A DNA stretch of 64,000 nt from Earliella scabrosa (lineage: Eukaryota; Basidiomycota; Agaricomycetes; Polyporales; Polyporaceae). This document shows positions 1-11,811 of this stretch, one piece after another. The stretch covers positions 1,860,001 through 1,924,000 of the forward strand of contig JABYQQ010000001.1 of NCBI GenBank assembly GCA_022605405.1, in the 5' to 3' direction. Under the pieces are notes generated by a model, which saw nothing but the letters and a program-made list of their open reading frames with translations, did not search any database and was not told the origin of the DNA. The position numbers and the translations under genes were made by a program. How positions within the stretch are numbered: the stretch's first letter is position 1; every line of letters starts with the position of its first letter.

Positions 1-1796
1 GACGACTCTCCAGTACGAGGCTCCATGTGAGTGCCCGCTCGTCTGTGGATTTCCGTCTGCGATCCCATCTCATCCCTCCCCGTCTCCTACTCTCCCTCTC
101 GTCACCACACTCACAACTTCGCACAAATACCAATGCCTGTGTCCCTCTCTATTGGATGTCTACCTCTCGAATCTGCCAACGCCTTGAACCCGCCACCCAG
201 GGCCCGTCTATGCGCTCGACTGGTGCAAGACCCCGGCGCCAGGGCAGCAAATGCGCCCGCGCTCGTCCTTCCGGCTCGGGATCGCCTCCCTAACAGCGGA
301 CTACCGGAACCGGATCGCGATCGTCGGGCTGCAGGACGAGCGGGTGCTGGTCGAGGACGACGAGTACGGCGAGTACCCGGACTTTGTGACGCTCGTCGAG
401 GCGCAGCACGGGTACCCGGCGACGCGGCTGCAGTGGCAGCCGGCGAGCGCGGTGAGCTTCAATTGGAGCCAGAAGGCGGCGGGCGCGGAGCTCCTGGCGA
501 CGACGGGGGATGCGTTGAGGGTGTGGGAGTATGCGAGCGATGGGCCGGGGAGTGGGAGTGCGTATGTGGGGAGGGCGTCGGGCGGGGGTGGGCATCGGTT
601 GACGTTGAAGACGGCGTTGTCTGGGGTGAGTGCTGCTGTTCGTCTGTCGCTTTATGTGTTTGTGGTCGGCCTATGGGGCGCATATAGTCCTCCGCATGAG
701 TACAGAACGACTAGAGCATATCGTTCCTGGACAGATGCGTCCCTTAGGATCATCCGTCCCTCTTTCGCTGGACTGATCCACTTGCATACGGCGAACTTGC
801 ACTGGATTGCAGTCACATCTTTCCATCATTGTTCGACGCAGTCTTGCTTTTGTCGATCCCTTCGTCCAGCGTTCTGACCAGTGTCACATCACAGCAAAGC
901 AAAGTGCAGAACAACAACACTGGTGCACCCCTGACGAGCTTTTCTTGGAACGAGAAGTCTCCCAGTCTCATCGTCACATCCTCCATCGACACGACATGTA
1001 CAGTGTGGAACATCGACACATCCACCGCCATCACTCAGCTCATCGCACACGACCGCGAGGTGTACGACGTTGCCTGGCTTCCCGGGTCGACAGACATCTT
1101 CGTCTCCGTTGGTGCGGACGGGTCGCTGCGCGCGTTCGACCTGCGCAGTCTTGAACACTCCACTATTCTCTATGAAACGCCTGCCCCGAAGAACGTGCCT
1201 CCTCCATCGTCCTCACCGAGCTCTTCAGCACGACCGCCAACGTCCCCACTGCTCAGGATCGCGTTCAATCCCGCGGACTCGAACTACATGTCGACGTTCC
1301 ACATGGACGGCACGGACATCCAGATTCTGGACATGCGGAGTCCCGGACAGCCTGTCATGGAGCTGCGGGCACATCGCGCACAAGTGAACGCGCTGGGGTG
1401 GAGCTCGACGGATTCGCAGCTGCTCGGAACAGTCGGTGCGTGCCATCCTCCCTCGACCCTGCTATCCTCGCTCATCATCGCCCTTCCACCACCACCTGTG
1501 CTGTACCTGCAGCGGACGACTGCCAGCTGCTGCTATGGGACCTGTCCGGGCACACGTCGCAGAACCCTGCTGCGTCGCCGCGGAACGCGAGCACGGGGCT
1601 GAGCTCGCCGCGGCCGGACGCGAAGAAGCGGGTGATCACGGATCCGGTGATGGCGTACACGGGGGCGAGCGAGATCGCGAACATGGCGTGGTCGCCGCAG
1701 ATTGCGGGCTTGTCGATGCCGACGGGGCACACGACGGCGCCGGGCGAGTGGGTCGCGGTCGCGATGGGCAAGAGTATCAAGGCGTTGAAGGTTTGA
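1..1796 (+). CDS. WDR68/DCAF7-type WD40 repeat protein (5' end outside window)
   Basis: Likely exons are 1-26, 201-625, 895-1435 and 1513-1796, joined in frame; the start codon lies before the window. The first exon ends inside a Trp codon, and the next continues with PVYALDWCKTPAP, matching the YEAPW-VYAMNW start of the DCAF7/WDR68/TTG1 family. Later family blocks are visible: APLTSFSWNEKSPSL, SSIDTTCTVWNI, the linker AHDREVYDVAWLPGS, then DDCQLLLWDL and a final blade ending in KALKV. Members are seven-blade scaffolds that bind DYRK/HIPK-type kinases and act as DDB1-CUL4 substrate receptors in nucleus and cytosol. A Ser/Pro-rich loop of about 20 residues (near 1195-1245) is inserted between blades, as is common in fungal copies. 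Family assignment is firm; kinase or ligase partnership here is inferred. Confidence 0.9.
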
Positions 1797-3199
1797 GCTG
1801 GTGTACGTCTTGTTTCAGGCTCTATGGTTCGCGGACGCTGTGCGATGCATTTGGATGGACTTGTGGAGACGATTTGTGGGACGACGGTTGGCTCAAGATG
1901 AACGACGAAGAGAACAAGACAGGTGAGTGTATGTATCTTAGACTCGCCGACATTTGGCGGGCTTACTAACTCGGGGAGCAGGCGCGAGCTTGAGCGGACT
2001 GGGACAGTTCAATAGTTGGAAAGGTTTATCACAAACCCCACACATTATGGCTGCTCAATATTGAGCTCTCAGTTCGCAATTCAGTTCGCAAGGTAGACTG
2101 GCCAAAGCGGGAGGTGAATCGGCGTCAAACACACGTCCAACACCAATATTCTTCTGTTCCCGCCCCCGTCCCGTCTTTCAAGTTTCCACCCATGCACGTG
2201 GTATATCCCTGAGCAGCAGAATCTCTCTGCCACAACTGAGTGAAAGTTTGAAGCAACATCCTCCCGAATCCGAGCTCTGGACGCTATTGGGAAGGAAGAT
2301 GTACATGTCGTGCCACTGGGCTGAGCACGACCAAGTCATGAAAGCCACGGCCACCCATCATTCGGCCATTGGCAGAGAGGCGTTCTGAACTGAACTGAAC
2401 TGAATCCTAGGGATTGAACAGCCCTATGTGGTCGCGCTCAGCTATTGTTCTCCAGAGCCAAAACGACATTCAGCGCCGTCCGCGCCCTTGTACTGACTTG
2501 ATAGCGTGCCAAAGTGGCTCGTGTGTGCGATCTGAAGATTCACTCTCACAGGGGTCACAACAGGGCTTACACCCAGCCCATCCACCGGGAGGTACGCAAA
2601 TTCGCATTTTACGTTTACTAACAGGATTGGGACATAGGAACAAGGGGTCTGTACGCTGGACGCCCCCCCACAACACTCCCTACACCCTTGATTGGCCACC
2701 CTCCATGCCCTTCGCGGGATCTCTGTCGACTCTCGGGGCCCGAAACGACGTCAGAACGCCATCTGCGATCTCTACGGCAACGATACAACCTGATACAACC
2801 GCACCCTACTTACATACGCCTTCTGTTGCCCAGCGGCCTTCCATTCCAGCCTGAGCCATTTCCACCCCTCCACCACCCATTCCCGCTCGTGCACCACGCC
2901 GTCGACTCCTGACCGGCAGACCATACTTCTCCGGAGACTGAACGTCTGCCGTTTGGTACTTCCCATGGCCTACTTCGACCTCCACGCTCATTTACCCCCG
3001 CATGAGCCTCCAAATTGCCTAGAATTAGCTCTACTGGCCGCAATTCCCGCAGACCTTTTGGGCAGGTGTATTCCATGGTAGCTACAGTACACCTGTAGTA
3101 CATGAGTCCCATATCTGGGAGTGATTCCGCTCTTCTCCAGATGATGCCCGTTCCCACAATGGCCGCTAGCTGACCCCCCGAAAAGAAGCGCGACCAGAT
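1797..3199. other. Intergenic, no gene recognised
   Basis: About 1.4 kb follows the WD40 gene. The open frames here are short, lack plausible start and splice contexts, and resemble nothing I know. The leftmost part presumably holds the 3' UTR of the WD40 gene. Confidence 0.4.
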
Positions 3200-3540
3200 A
3201 AGTAACGCACGCTTAGGGCCGGTGACTTCTCTGGGGTCCGAAAGCTGCTGGAAGTAGTATAGCTGCTCGTGAGGAAGACAACGATGCTCGGCGCAATGAG
3301 TTCTTGCAAAGTCCAACCGCGCGTGTGCAGGGCGAGTCTCGACTGCCAAAGTCATGATTGACGTGGTGGACGTCGCGGAGGTGCGCATAACAGATGGCGG
3401 AGAGGGAATAGTAGGAGAACATGGAGTTTGTCGCCTCCTGTAGCTCCGAGCTGCTCGACTTGTCGATGCAGCACGTGTCTATCCACGACCACCGGTACCG
3501 GTGGTTCTCCGCGAGGATGCCCGCCGTACTTACCGAAACG
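3200..3540 (-). pseudogene. HET-domain (heterokaryon incompatibility-type) gene relic
   Basis: Reading the minus strand from about 3518 gives the classic HET core: ILAENHRYRWSW, then IDTCCIDKSSSSEL, then MFSYYSLSAICYAHL. The second hallmark, RGWTLQELIAP, lies at about 3323-3290 but in a different reading frame, and the segment between is shorter than usual. No intron of acceptable length repairs the frame, so I call a frameshifted relic. HET domains are found in fungal proteins that trigger cell death after fusion of unlike individuals. A plausible N-terminal part (a frame beginning MRLYNADV, near 4010) is not clearly connected. It could be an unusual splice form, but the shift and deletion argue against this. 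Confidence 0.6.
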
Positions 3541-4498
3541 GATGAGGACGAGCCTACGCATTCACGTCGAGGTCGTGTGCGGTGTGCGATGGATATGGGT
3601 CGACGGCGGGGTCAGGATGAACGAAAGAGAAGGAGGCGTGTATCTCGCAACCGGTCTGGCAGCGGGAGGTGGATTCGAATTCAGGGCGGGAGAAACTGGA
3701 GAGAAATTTGTCGGGAGATGATATAGGGCTCTGGAGTCTGGATGTGGACGCTGATGGAGGCTGGAGGGTCGTGCCTGCGCCCTGTCTCAGAGCTAGATGT
3801 GGCGAAGACTGAGAGCGTGGTCTCCGCTGCTTATCGCGCTCGCTCGTCACTGTGGGCGCGTTCGCGTGGCGTTCGCTGTGTCTGGAAGTGACGATGCCGA
3901 GCGCGGTAGGATGTCTGCTATAGTACGCAGAGGGCGTGGAGGGCTCGATGTTCCGTGTGTTTTCAGAGTGTTGCAGGTAGTTCTGACATCTGCATTGTAG
4001 AGGCGCATGATGGGACGAGCCGTGATGTGTGTAGCCTGATTCTGGATACGCGGACGGTCGTTGTTTGATACGGAGGAGGTTTGGACAGGCGAGCGGTCCA
4101 CCATCAAACATATCCTTTAGATACGGGATACGGACTCGCAGGACCTGGACTTGGCTCGTTGGCTGTGTTGGCGTATCTCTGCTCTAGTCCCTTTGGGCGC
4201 ACAGACCGAGGCGCAGGAGGCTCGGAGTCGCAGGATTGCAAGGCCCGGCGGATGGTTTGCGCAGCGTGCGCTCCGGAGGGTAGCCACGCCGTGCGTGCAG
4301 TGGCGGCGAACACACGCTTCGGGCGATGGGCAGCGAGCGTCACGATACTGAACGCCGTAAGAAAGGCTCCCAGTCTGGAGGGAGGAGGCTTATCGGGGGG
4401 GCGTGATAGGTGATCCGCTCCAGGCACACCCAATCCTGGAGCAGGAGATTGATGGACCGCGTGGGCCACGCCGTCCACAGCGCCAACCCTCTCCGCCG
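3541..4498. other. Intergenic / possible 5' remains of the HET relic
   Basis: Minus-strand open frames up to 185 codons exist here but look like low-complexity Ser/Pro/Arg translation. If the HET relic once had an N-terminal exon it would lie here; I cannot define it. Confidence 0.3.
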
Positions 4499-4505
4499 TA
4501 TATAG
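4499..4505 (+). promoter_or_regulatory. TATA-like box of nucleoside transporter
   Basis: TATATAG lies about 123 bases before the ATG at 4628, in an otherwise GC-rich stretch. The following leader is C-rich, as is common for fungal promoters. Confidence 0.4.
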
Positions 4506-4627
4506 CTCACGCGAGCGATGGTCGTCGGACCCCTGCTGCACTCGTGTGCCCCGCCCCGCTCCTTGCGCCCGCCCCCGGCCCCCGTCCGACAACAGCCGAC
4601 GTTCCCCGGTCAAGAACGACGACGACC

Positions 4628-7600
4628 ATGTCGACTCAACCGGAGCTCATCACCACCGTCGACGCCCCCGGCTCGCACCTCCACCGCACCTCGTCCCGCT
4701 CTTCCACGAGCGACTCGCTCGAGAAGACGGACCTGGCCTCTGGCGCTGCCGCCGTCGAGGTGCGCGACCCCGAGAAGGCGGACCGCGCGCTCGTGCAGGA
4801 GGAAGACGAGCCGACGACGCTCAGCAAGTTCTATGCGCGCTACCGCCCCTTCGTCCTCGCCGGCGTCGCGGCCGTCATCCTGGGTTGGTGGATCAGCGCG
4901 ACCGTGTTGGAGGCTACCCGGCATCGATGGTACGTCTATCTCTCGCTCTCTGTTGCTCTTCCTGTCCCGAGGCCCGCTCCCGACGAAGACGAGGAGCATC
5001 GCGCGTCGCTTGGCGGCTAGATCGCGCTTCGCGTCTGTTTGTTCTGTTGGTGGCGTTTGTTGCACGTCGGAGGTGGAGGCGGCCTCGTGGGCTCGATCGT
5101 TGCGCGCATGGTACTGATCGCTCGTGTTTTTGCAGGATCGTTCAGACCGTCTGGGCATGGTTTTTCCTTGGGTGAGTCCTCCACAGTCTATCACTCTTTT
5201 TTGCGTCTGCTTCTGTTCTGTTTGCATCGCCCGATGGTGCTGTGCGGACGAGATCTGGTGGGGTTCTCACGACTTGTCTCGAACACACATCGAGATTGGG
5301 GGGTTGAGACCCAGCGACGCTGGATTCGACTGCGCAACGAAGTTCTTGCTTCGTTGTCTGGTGCCTGACATGGCGACGGGAAAGATGAGAGAAGGTGTCG
5401 TTTGGCATCTCCGCGATGGTCCTTTCCGTCGCTGGTGACTATATGCGCCATTGTAGAGTCGCAACTGTCGATGCGAAAGTGAATGGGCGTTATACACAAC
5501 GAGGCACTGCTGTAGCGTCCGTCTGTGACGCAACACAGTCGTTCCCCCACAGGGTTGGCGGCCTTGCTCTGTTCACATGAGCATCCGTGCGTCTAACCCT
5601 TGTGCTGGGGCGGATATGAAGCGCAGAGCTTCTGGGGATGTCTTCTATCATTGTCTCCCGCAGCCCTCTCTCTCATGATGCGCTCAGAATGGATTTGCTT
5701 CAAGCACATACTTGCTCATGAACATTGCAACTACCACTGGGATGGGGGTCAAGGCCAATGCTCTGTACGAGATGCTGCCTCGCAGTATTTCGAGACCACG
5801 CACGAATCCTCGTGACCGTCGGTACCTCGAACATCATGCAGAATAACGGCTCTTACACCTCTTCCCCATGTGGCGGTTGCGTGTCTTGCATTCCCTATGT
5901 TGTCTCTTGGTGTCGGACAATTGGCGGCGAACATCTTCTGACTCCCCGTTGAAGGGTTATCGCGTTCCGGTTCCTCCCTAGCACCCTGGTATCACGCCCG
6001 GTCGAGGCTGTATTCGTCCCTGCCGTCCAGAAGCCGTTCTTTGCGCTCCCCTACTACGTGCGCCTCGGTGCTGGCTGGCTTGCTCTCCTCGGTATCGTCT
6101 TCGGTTCGGCATTCGGCTTCAAGCTCGAGAGGGTGAGTACCTCGCGACGTGGCAGCATGGGCGTGTGACGCTGAACATGGGTCGCAGGGCACCACCTACG
6201 GCGACCGTGCGATCTCGGTCCTCGGTCTATTCGTCTTCCAGTTCGGCTTCTGGGCCACCTCCAGGCATCGCAAGCACATCCCATGGTACGTCCCCCCTCT
6301 GTACGCTCTTCTTTCTGGACTGCATACTGATACTTGCGTCAGGGCTACTGTCATCGTGGGCCTCATCCTGCAGCAGGCAATCGCCATGTTCGTGCTCAAG
6401 TCTGGCGCCGGCTTCGCGATCTTCAAGTGGATCGCGTTCCTCGCAAAAGATTTCCTCGAGCAGGCCCTTGCCGGTGCCGCGTTCTTCTTCGACCCAGTGA
6501 CCGTCGCCGAGAATCACTGGTTCTTCGTCAACGTGGTACGTCGCTATTTGTCTCAGGGCACTCTGCCAAACACTGAATGTTCTATTCGTCCTTTCAGCTC
6601 TCTGCCATCATCTTCTTCGTCGCATTCGTGCAGATGATGTACTACCTCGGCGTCATGCAGTGGCTCATCCGTGGATTGTGCGTTCTGTTTTGTTTGTCAT
6701 GAGCTCGTCCCGATTGGCGGCTGACGATCGTCGACAGCGCCTGGTTCTTCTTCAAGATCATGAACGTCTCTGGTGCCGAGGCCGTCGTCGCAGCTGCCTC
6801 GCCGTTCATCGGCCAGGGCGAATCCGCATGTCTCGTCCGTCCCTACGTCGACCTGATGACCGAGTCCGAGCTCCACCTCACCATGACTTCCGGTATGCTC
6901 GCTCGCTCTCTCCCTATCTGACTCTCTGCTGACTGGTTCCCCAAGGTTTCTCGACCATCGCCGGTTCCGTGCTCAGCGCATACATCGGCCTCGGCGTGCC
7001 CCCGGAGAACTTGGTCACGGCGTCCGTGATGAGTATCCCCGCGTCGATCGCCATCTCGAAGCTGCGCCTGCCCGAAATGGACGAGCCCGTCACCCGCGGC
7101 CGCGTCACCGTCGACCGCGGCGACCAGAAGAACAAGCCCGCGAACGCGCTGCACGCGTTCAGCCAGGGCGCGGTCTTTGGTCTCATCGTCGCCGGACAGA
7201 TCCTGTACGTCCCCCCCTTCCCTCCGCCCCCTCACTTTCTGTGATGTGAACGGTAACACTGGGGACACGCAGGACGAACGTGCTCACGGTCGTGTCGCTC
7301 GTCGCGACGATCAACGGGCTGCTCACCTGGGTCGGCAAGGGCTTTGGGATTAGCGCGCTGACGCTCGAGCTCATCTTGCGTTATGTGTTTTACCCCGTCA
7401 CGTTCTTGTTGGGCGTGCCACGGAACGAGATCCTCGCTGTGTCCGAGCTGCTCGCTATGAAGCTCGTGCAGAACGAGTTCGTTGCCTACCTCGGTATGTC
7501 TCCCCCTCCTCCTTCTCCTCTTCCTCTTCCTCTCACTCTCCCTGCCCCTCCCTGTTCAACCCGACCGCCCTCGCCCTCCCTGTTCAACCCCGCTTCCATA

Positions 7601-7917
7601 CGATCGCTGACTGTGCGTGGTGCTGCAGCCCTCCAGAACCTCGAGACCCCGCTCTCGCACCGCGGCTACACGATCGCGTCGTACGCGCTGTGCGGGTTCG
7701 CCAACCTCGGCTCGCTCGGTATCCAGATCGGTGTGCTGTCTGCGCTCGCGCCGTCGCGCGCGAAGATCATCGCGCGCATCGCGCTCTCTGCGATGATCTG
7801 CGGTTTCATCTCGTGAGTGTCCTCCCGCTGTGTTGTGCTGTGTGGGTGTATGCTGACTAGTGGCGTGTGCCATTCAGAACGCTCCAGGCTGCTGGTATCG
7901 CCGGTATGCTTGTGTAA
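4628..7917 (+). CDS. Concentrative nucleoside transporter (CNT/SLC28 family)
   Basis: Eleven exons: 4628-4929, 5136-5171, 5955-6132, 6188-6285, 6343-6535, 6598-6677, 6738-6892, 6946-7204, 7273-7493, 7629-7812, 7878-7917; 1,746 bases, 581 aa. The CNT signature (G/A)xKx3NEFVA(Y/M/F) is present as [12 protein letters not shown] near 7459. Other family blocks are [17 protein letters not shown] (helical hairpin 1 region) and [17 protein letters not shown] near the end. The N-terminus is hydrophilic and acidic for about 75 residues, then some ten hydrophobic segments follow. CNT proteins import nucleosides across the plasma membrane with H+ or Na+. Exon 2 codes only 12 residues and is followed by an unusually long intron (5172-5954). 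Specificity cannot be told from sequence. Confidence 0.93.
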
Positions 7918-8884
7918 GTTAGGGGGTGCGCGCGTATGCGTGTATACGTGTACGATGGAGGAGGCTAGACTCTTGAGGGTGAGGCTGAGACGACTCGTTG
8001 GCTCTCGATGGTTTATCTTATATGATACGACTGGGGCCGCCCGCGGAGACGCGGGACGGCGTTTGTAGTGTAGTGCACACGATCCCTGTACTTGCAAAAG
8101 TCTCTTAGTTTAGTTTGTTGGAGGGCTGGAATGTAATGACGGCCTCTTGATCGATCGTTTTTGACTCTGCGTTTTGGTGTTGTGCGTGTGTTGTTGCGAG
8201 GCTTCCTTCCGATTGCGCAATATGCTCCTTCGGCGGTAGGTAGGGTAGCTCCAGGTTCGTTGTCGTTGGCTGGACCGTAGCTGAACAACCCACGTATGTA
8301 GGCCGTTCCAACGTCCTGTCTGCGTAAGTATGTAGGCTTGGTACTAACAGGACAAAACGGACTGCCGTCGACTGTAAGTAGCCGTCACCCTGAGGCTTGA
8401 GCAATCCGGTCCTCAGGCTTGCGGAATGGTGAACCGTGACGTCGGATCTGTTTTATACGGCACATGCTGAATCAGATTCGGAGCGTCAGATCCCAGACTC
8501 ATCATGAGTCGACGCTGTCTTAGAGTGATTAGACACCAACCATACTGTTAGAGCGTGGCTACGGGGACCCGGCAGTCCCCTGCAAGTCCCCTCTCCCACG
8601 AGTTGAGGCCGCTGGATTGCGAGACGTAAACCATTATCCCGTTAGCAGCAGGCGTAGATAATCGCGAAGCGGTGTTCTGCGCCGTGCTTGGGACCTTGGG
8701 TAGTACGCAATCGCGGCCCCTTATGCAGATACGCTCGATCCCCGTGGCCTTCATGCCGATGCTCGCAACTCTCACAAACGTCAAGGCTTTGACTTCGAGT
8801 CGAGCCGATGCGCGCTCCGCCCCGAGGCATAATTGCGCTTCCTTGCGCGCCGCCCACGCCGTCGTTTCAGGACTGCCGATCCAG
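7918..8884. other. Intergenic, no gene recognised
   Basis: This stretch holds the 3' UTR of the transporter and then unassigned DNA. A 272-codon minus-strand frame starts at 9366, runs through the palindromic element and the hydrophobin start, and is not credible as a gene. Confidence 0.4.
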
Positions 8885-9070
8885 GCGTCCCGCCTCGCCA
8901 ATACTGTACCATTTCGATCTATTCGACCAGTCACGGTCACACTCGATTTTCGGGAACACCGCCAGGAATTTTCTTTCGATTTATGGGGATTTTGGAGATT
9001 TGTCGGAAAAATAAAAAAGTCACGTGCTGGTCGAATAGATCGAAATGGTACAGTACGGCAGACGGGACGC
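8885..9070. repeat. MITE-like palindromic element upstream of hydrophobin
   Basis: Two perfect 29-base inverted arms (8902-8930 and 9027-9055) begin TACTGTACCATTTCGATC on the left and end with the reverse complement on the right, around a 96-base AT-rich middle. The match extends outward imperfectly to GCGTCCCG (8885-8892) and CGGGACGC (9063-9070). Size and structure suit a miniature inverted-repeat transposon or a large hairpin. I could not define a convincing target-site duplication. Confidence 0.7.
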
Positions 9071-9176
9071 TCTCGGCGCGTCACACTGCCAGCAAGAGTG
9101 AAGAAAGGCGGCAGAGGTGGCGAGAGGCTCAGGCAGTAGTCGCGGTGAAGGAGCTGTGTCCGAGTCTGCGGGGATC

Positions 9177-9183
9177 TATAAAG
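9177..9183 (+). promoter_or_regulatory. TATA box of hydrophobin gene
   Basis: TATAAAG lies 116 bases before the ATG at 9293, in a good position for a highly expressed fungal gene. Confidence 0.55.
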
Positions 9184-9292
9184 GCTCAGCGTGCTGGACG
9201 GACAGGCAGCAGCAGCAGACACACTCGTCCTCGCAGCCTCAACAGTCTTCCTCCTTTTTGCAAACTCTCCTGCACTACTCACTCCGAGCATC

Positions 9293-9744
9293 ATGTTCTC
9301 CCGCATCGCTGCCGTCTCCACCCTCGCCTTCGTCGCCCTTGCGGCCGCTGCCAACAACTGCAACACTGGACCCGTTCAGTGCTGCAACAAGCTCGAGAGG
9401 GTGCGTTCCGGCCTGAGACCTCGTCCTCCGACCTCGACCTGGGGTACCCGTGGCTAACGTCGACGAACTTCATTGCAGGCGGACTCTGTTGCAGGCGCGG
9501 CGATCCTGTCCGTGCTCGGTGTGGTCGTCCAGGACGTGACGGCGAAGATCGGGCTGGAGTGCTCGCCCATCTCCGCCGTCGGGGTCGGGAGCGGCAACAC
9601 TTGCTCCTCCCAGCCCGTGTGCTGCGAGAACAACAATGTTGTGAGTGCTTTGTCGTACTTTGGAGAGCGTTGCATGGGAGGCTCACCATTGGCGTTGCGC
9701 AGGGCGGACTTGTTTCAATCGGCTGTGCCCCCGTTATGCTCTAG
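9293..9744 (+). CDS. Class I hydrophobin
   Basis: Exons 9293-9400, 9479-9640 and 9703-9744 give 103 aa. An N-terminal signal peptide (MFSRIAAVSTLAFVALAAAA) precedes the mature start. All eight hydrophobin cysteines are present in the order C-CC-C-C-CC-C: NCNTGPVQCCN, then LEC, then NTCSSQPVCCENN, and finally IGCAPV. The spacing between the third and fourth Cys and the ending C-x2-V fit class I proteins. Hydrophobins are secreted, self-assemble into amphipathic films on aerial hyphae and fruiting bodies, and are held together by four disulfides. A palindromic element sits about 110 bases upstream of the TATA box and might influence expression; that is inference. Confidence 0.96.
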
Positions 9745-9866
9745 ACGAGATACAAACCTTACTAGATGACGTACTTCGCTCGGTTGGAGCGTTAATGTGC
9801 TAGCGTATACTTTCGGAATGTTTGACGTTGGTCCTGGTTAGTGAGTACAGCGCTTTGCATAATTCC

Positions 9867-10466
9867 TAGTCTCGTAACCAGCCGCTATAGGCTCACAGTC
9901 TCACCCGGTCCAAAAAAGGCAGGGGAAACGAGAAGACCGGGAGAGACTGGCCTATAACGTCTGGTGACTTTCGTATAGGCGGGTGTGGGATAGTCATCGT
10001 GACCGCCCCGTGACTTCTCTCGCTGCGTCCTCCGCCTGCTCTGCTCCCGTACTGAGTACTGCAGCCCCGCCCTGTCGCCCGCGCCGCCGCCCGCATCTAC
10101 TTACTTACCACCCCGGGCGCGGCAGTCGTAGACCACCCGGTTGAACTGTAGCTCACATTTCACCTGCGCAAGGCTGGCCATCGCCTGCTTCTGCATCCAG
10201 GTCTCGGCCGCATGCGCATATAGTCACCTCAAACCCCATACTCAGCGATCAGACGAAGGGCGGCGGTCACAGACTGGACACAGAACGGGACGCTGTGACG
10301 GAGAGACCACTCGGTTTGGGGCTCGATGACGTGCTGAGTGCACGTGGGCGTGACTATCCACTACCCGCCTATACGAAATTCACCAGACGATTAGGGCCCG
10401 TCTCTTCCTTGTCTCGTTTCCCGTTGCCTCTTTTGGACGGGCCCTAATCGGCTGGGTACGAGACTA
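9867..10466. mobile_element. Non-autonomous hAT-like DNA transposon, 600 bp
   Basis: The ends are inverted repeats of about 120 bases. The left end starts TAGTCTCGTAACCAGCCG, and the right end is the near-exact reverse complement (TACGAGACTA at 10457-10466). Inner parts match as well, for example CGTATAGGCGGGT at about 9973 and its complement at about 10360. CATAATTCC flanks both sides (9858-9866 and 10467-10475), an 8-9 base target-site duplication typical of the hAT superfamily. No transposase is encoded. Superfamily is inferred from duplication length and the TAG-type terminus. Confidence 0.85.
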
Positions 10467-10475
10467 CATAATTCC

Positions 10476-11811
10476 GTGAACACGCCGATTTTTCTCGCGC
10501 CGGCGCTAGAGCTGCCTGTTTTGGTATGACTTGCCCGGCCGGCGGCGGCGCGCCCGCTGCGGCAGCTCTCCCGTACCTACGATGTCACCCACTTGCGCAT
10601 AGAGTATGGGATAGGGACACACAGGCGTGCGATTGAGGAACGCGGTTTTACGAACAATAGAGACACGGACATCTCCCTCACATGTTGGCAATACAGTCGG
10701 AGCGTGCCTGCGTTAGGTAAAACAAGTGAGTGGCATGGAGTAATGGCGACAGGTTGTGAGCCGTACTCACGGGATCATCGCATGTAGTAAGTAGTACCCA
10801 GACATCAACCACAGGTTCATAGTTGTGAGGTGCCTGATTTCGGGCTGGCAGTCGAGCCTCTCCATAGTACTGACTCGTAACAAGTACGACGCACTAGATC
10901 ACATGTCGGAAAACCTGCCACCGTAGGCTTATTATACGTGGCTATCGCAGTCATAGCCGCGTCCACGTCGGAACTCACTGCCAGCAGTGAAATATGTCAC
11001 CACTCAGCCTGAGGCTGATTCGGAGTCCGATGGCCGCGTTGATGAACCATGGTAGACTTGAGGCTTGTATCGAATGTCCATACCTCGCGCTCGGACTCAG
11101 AAGATGTGCCTAGTATACACTGTAGCAGCAGACGAGTCTGACGAGGGCCAACGTGTACTTCAATTGGAGCCGTCACAGTGGCGCCAGTGGTTGGACTCCG
11201 GGCCGTGAGACGCCGAGCGCTGTGACAGTAAATACTTAATAGTAACTACGGTGACAACGTTCTTGACGTAAGTATTGCTCCCGAAGCAACGGTGTTTTGT
11301 TGACTTCGTCGAAGCTCTTCTGGGACTCCGACTCCGAAGCCGCTTGAACATGACTCATGCATGCATGATCCTCTATGTCGCTATTCTGGATGTTCGCTTA
11401 TACCCTATCACCCTTAGGAACTCTCTCAGCAGGGGCCTGTGATATCGAACGCTGGAGGCTCCGAACTACATCCTTGGTAAGAACTTGGCACTCAGTACCC
11501 GGTGGCCCGGCGGTATTTCAGTTAAGATCCGGTTCGCAAGTGTAAACCAACTCCGTCTCAAGAAAGCACGTTGATTGACTCCGGTAGAATGCCATAGCAG
11601 TGAGCTGTCATTAGCTACGAGTTTGTGTCTACTGAGGTTTAACTTCAAGTTGTCATGACCAGGGCCCTCGCCTACTACGAAATACTAGTCGCGCTGAGTA
11701 GGCTCATGGCCAAAGTGATACGATAGGTTGACCTCGGGCCGAGTTCGGGTACGTGAAGACGTCTATTCATGCATGGTTCAGAGGGTTTCAGGGCTACCGC
11801 TGCTCCAGGTC
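10476..11811. other. Intergenic, no gene recognised
   Basis: Unassigned DNA between the transposon and the region upstream of P450-1. Codon-like structure is absent and open frames are below 70 codons. Confidence 0.4.

Noticed and set aside
3554..4111. 185-codon minus-strand frame
   Set aside because: Low-complexity Ser/Pro/Arg content without family blocks; at most the leftover 5' side of the HET relic.
8548..9366. 272-codon open frame on the minus strand
   Set aside because: It runs through the palindromic element and over the hydrophobin start, with no domain and no splice context; a chance frame.
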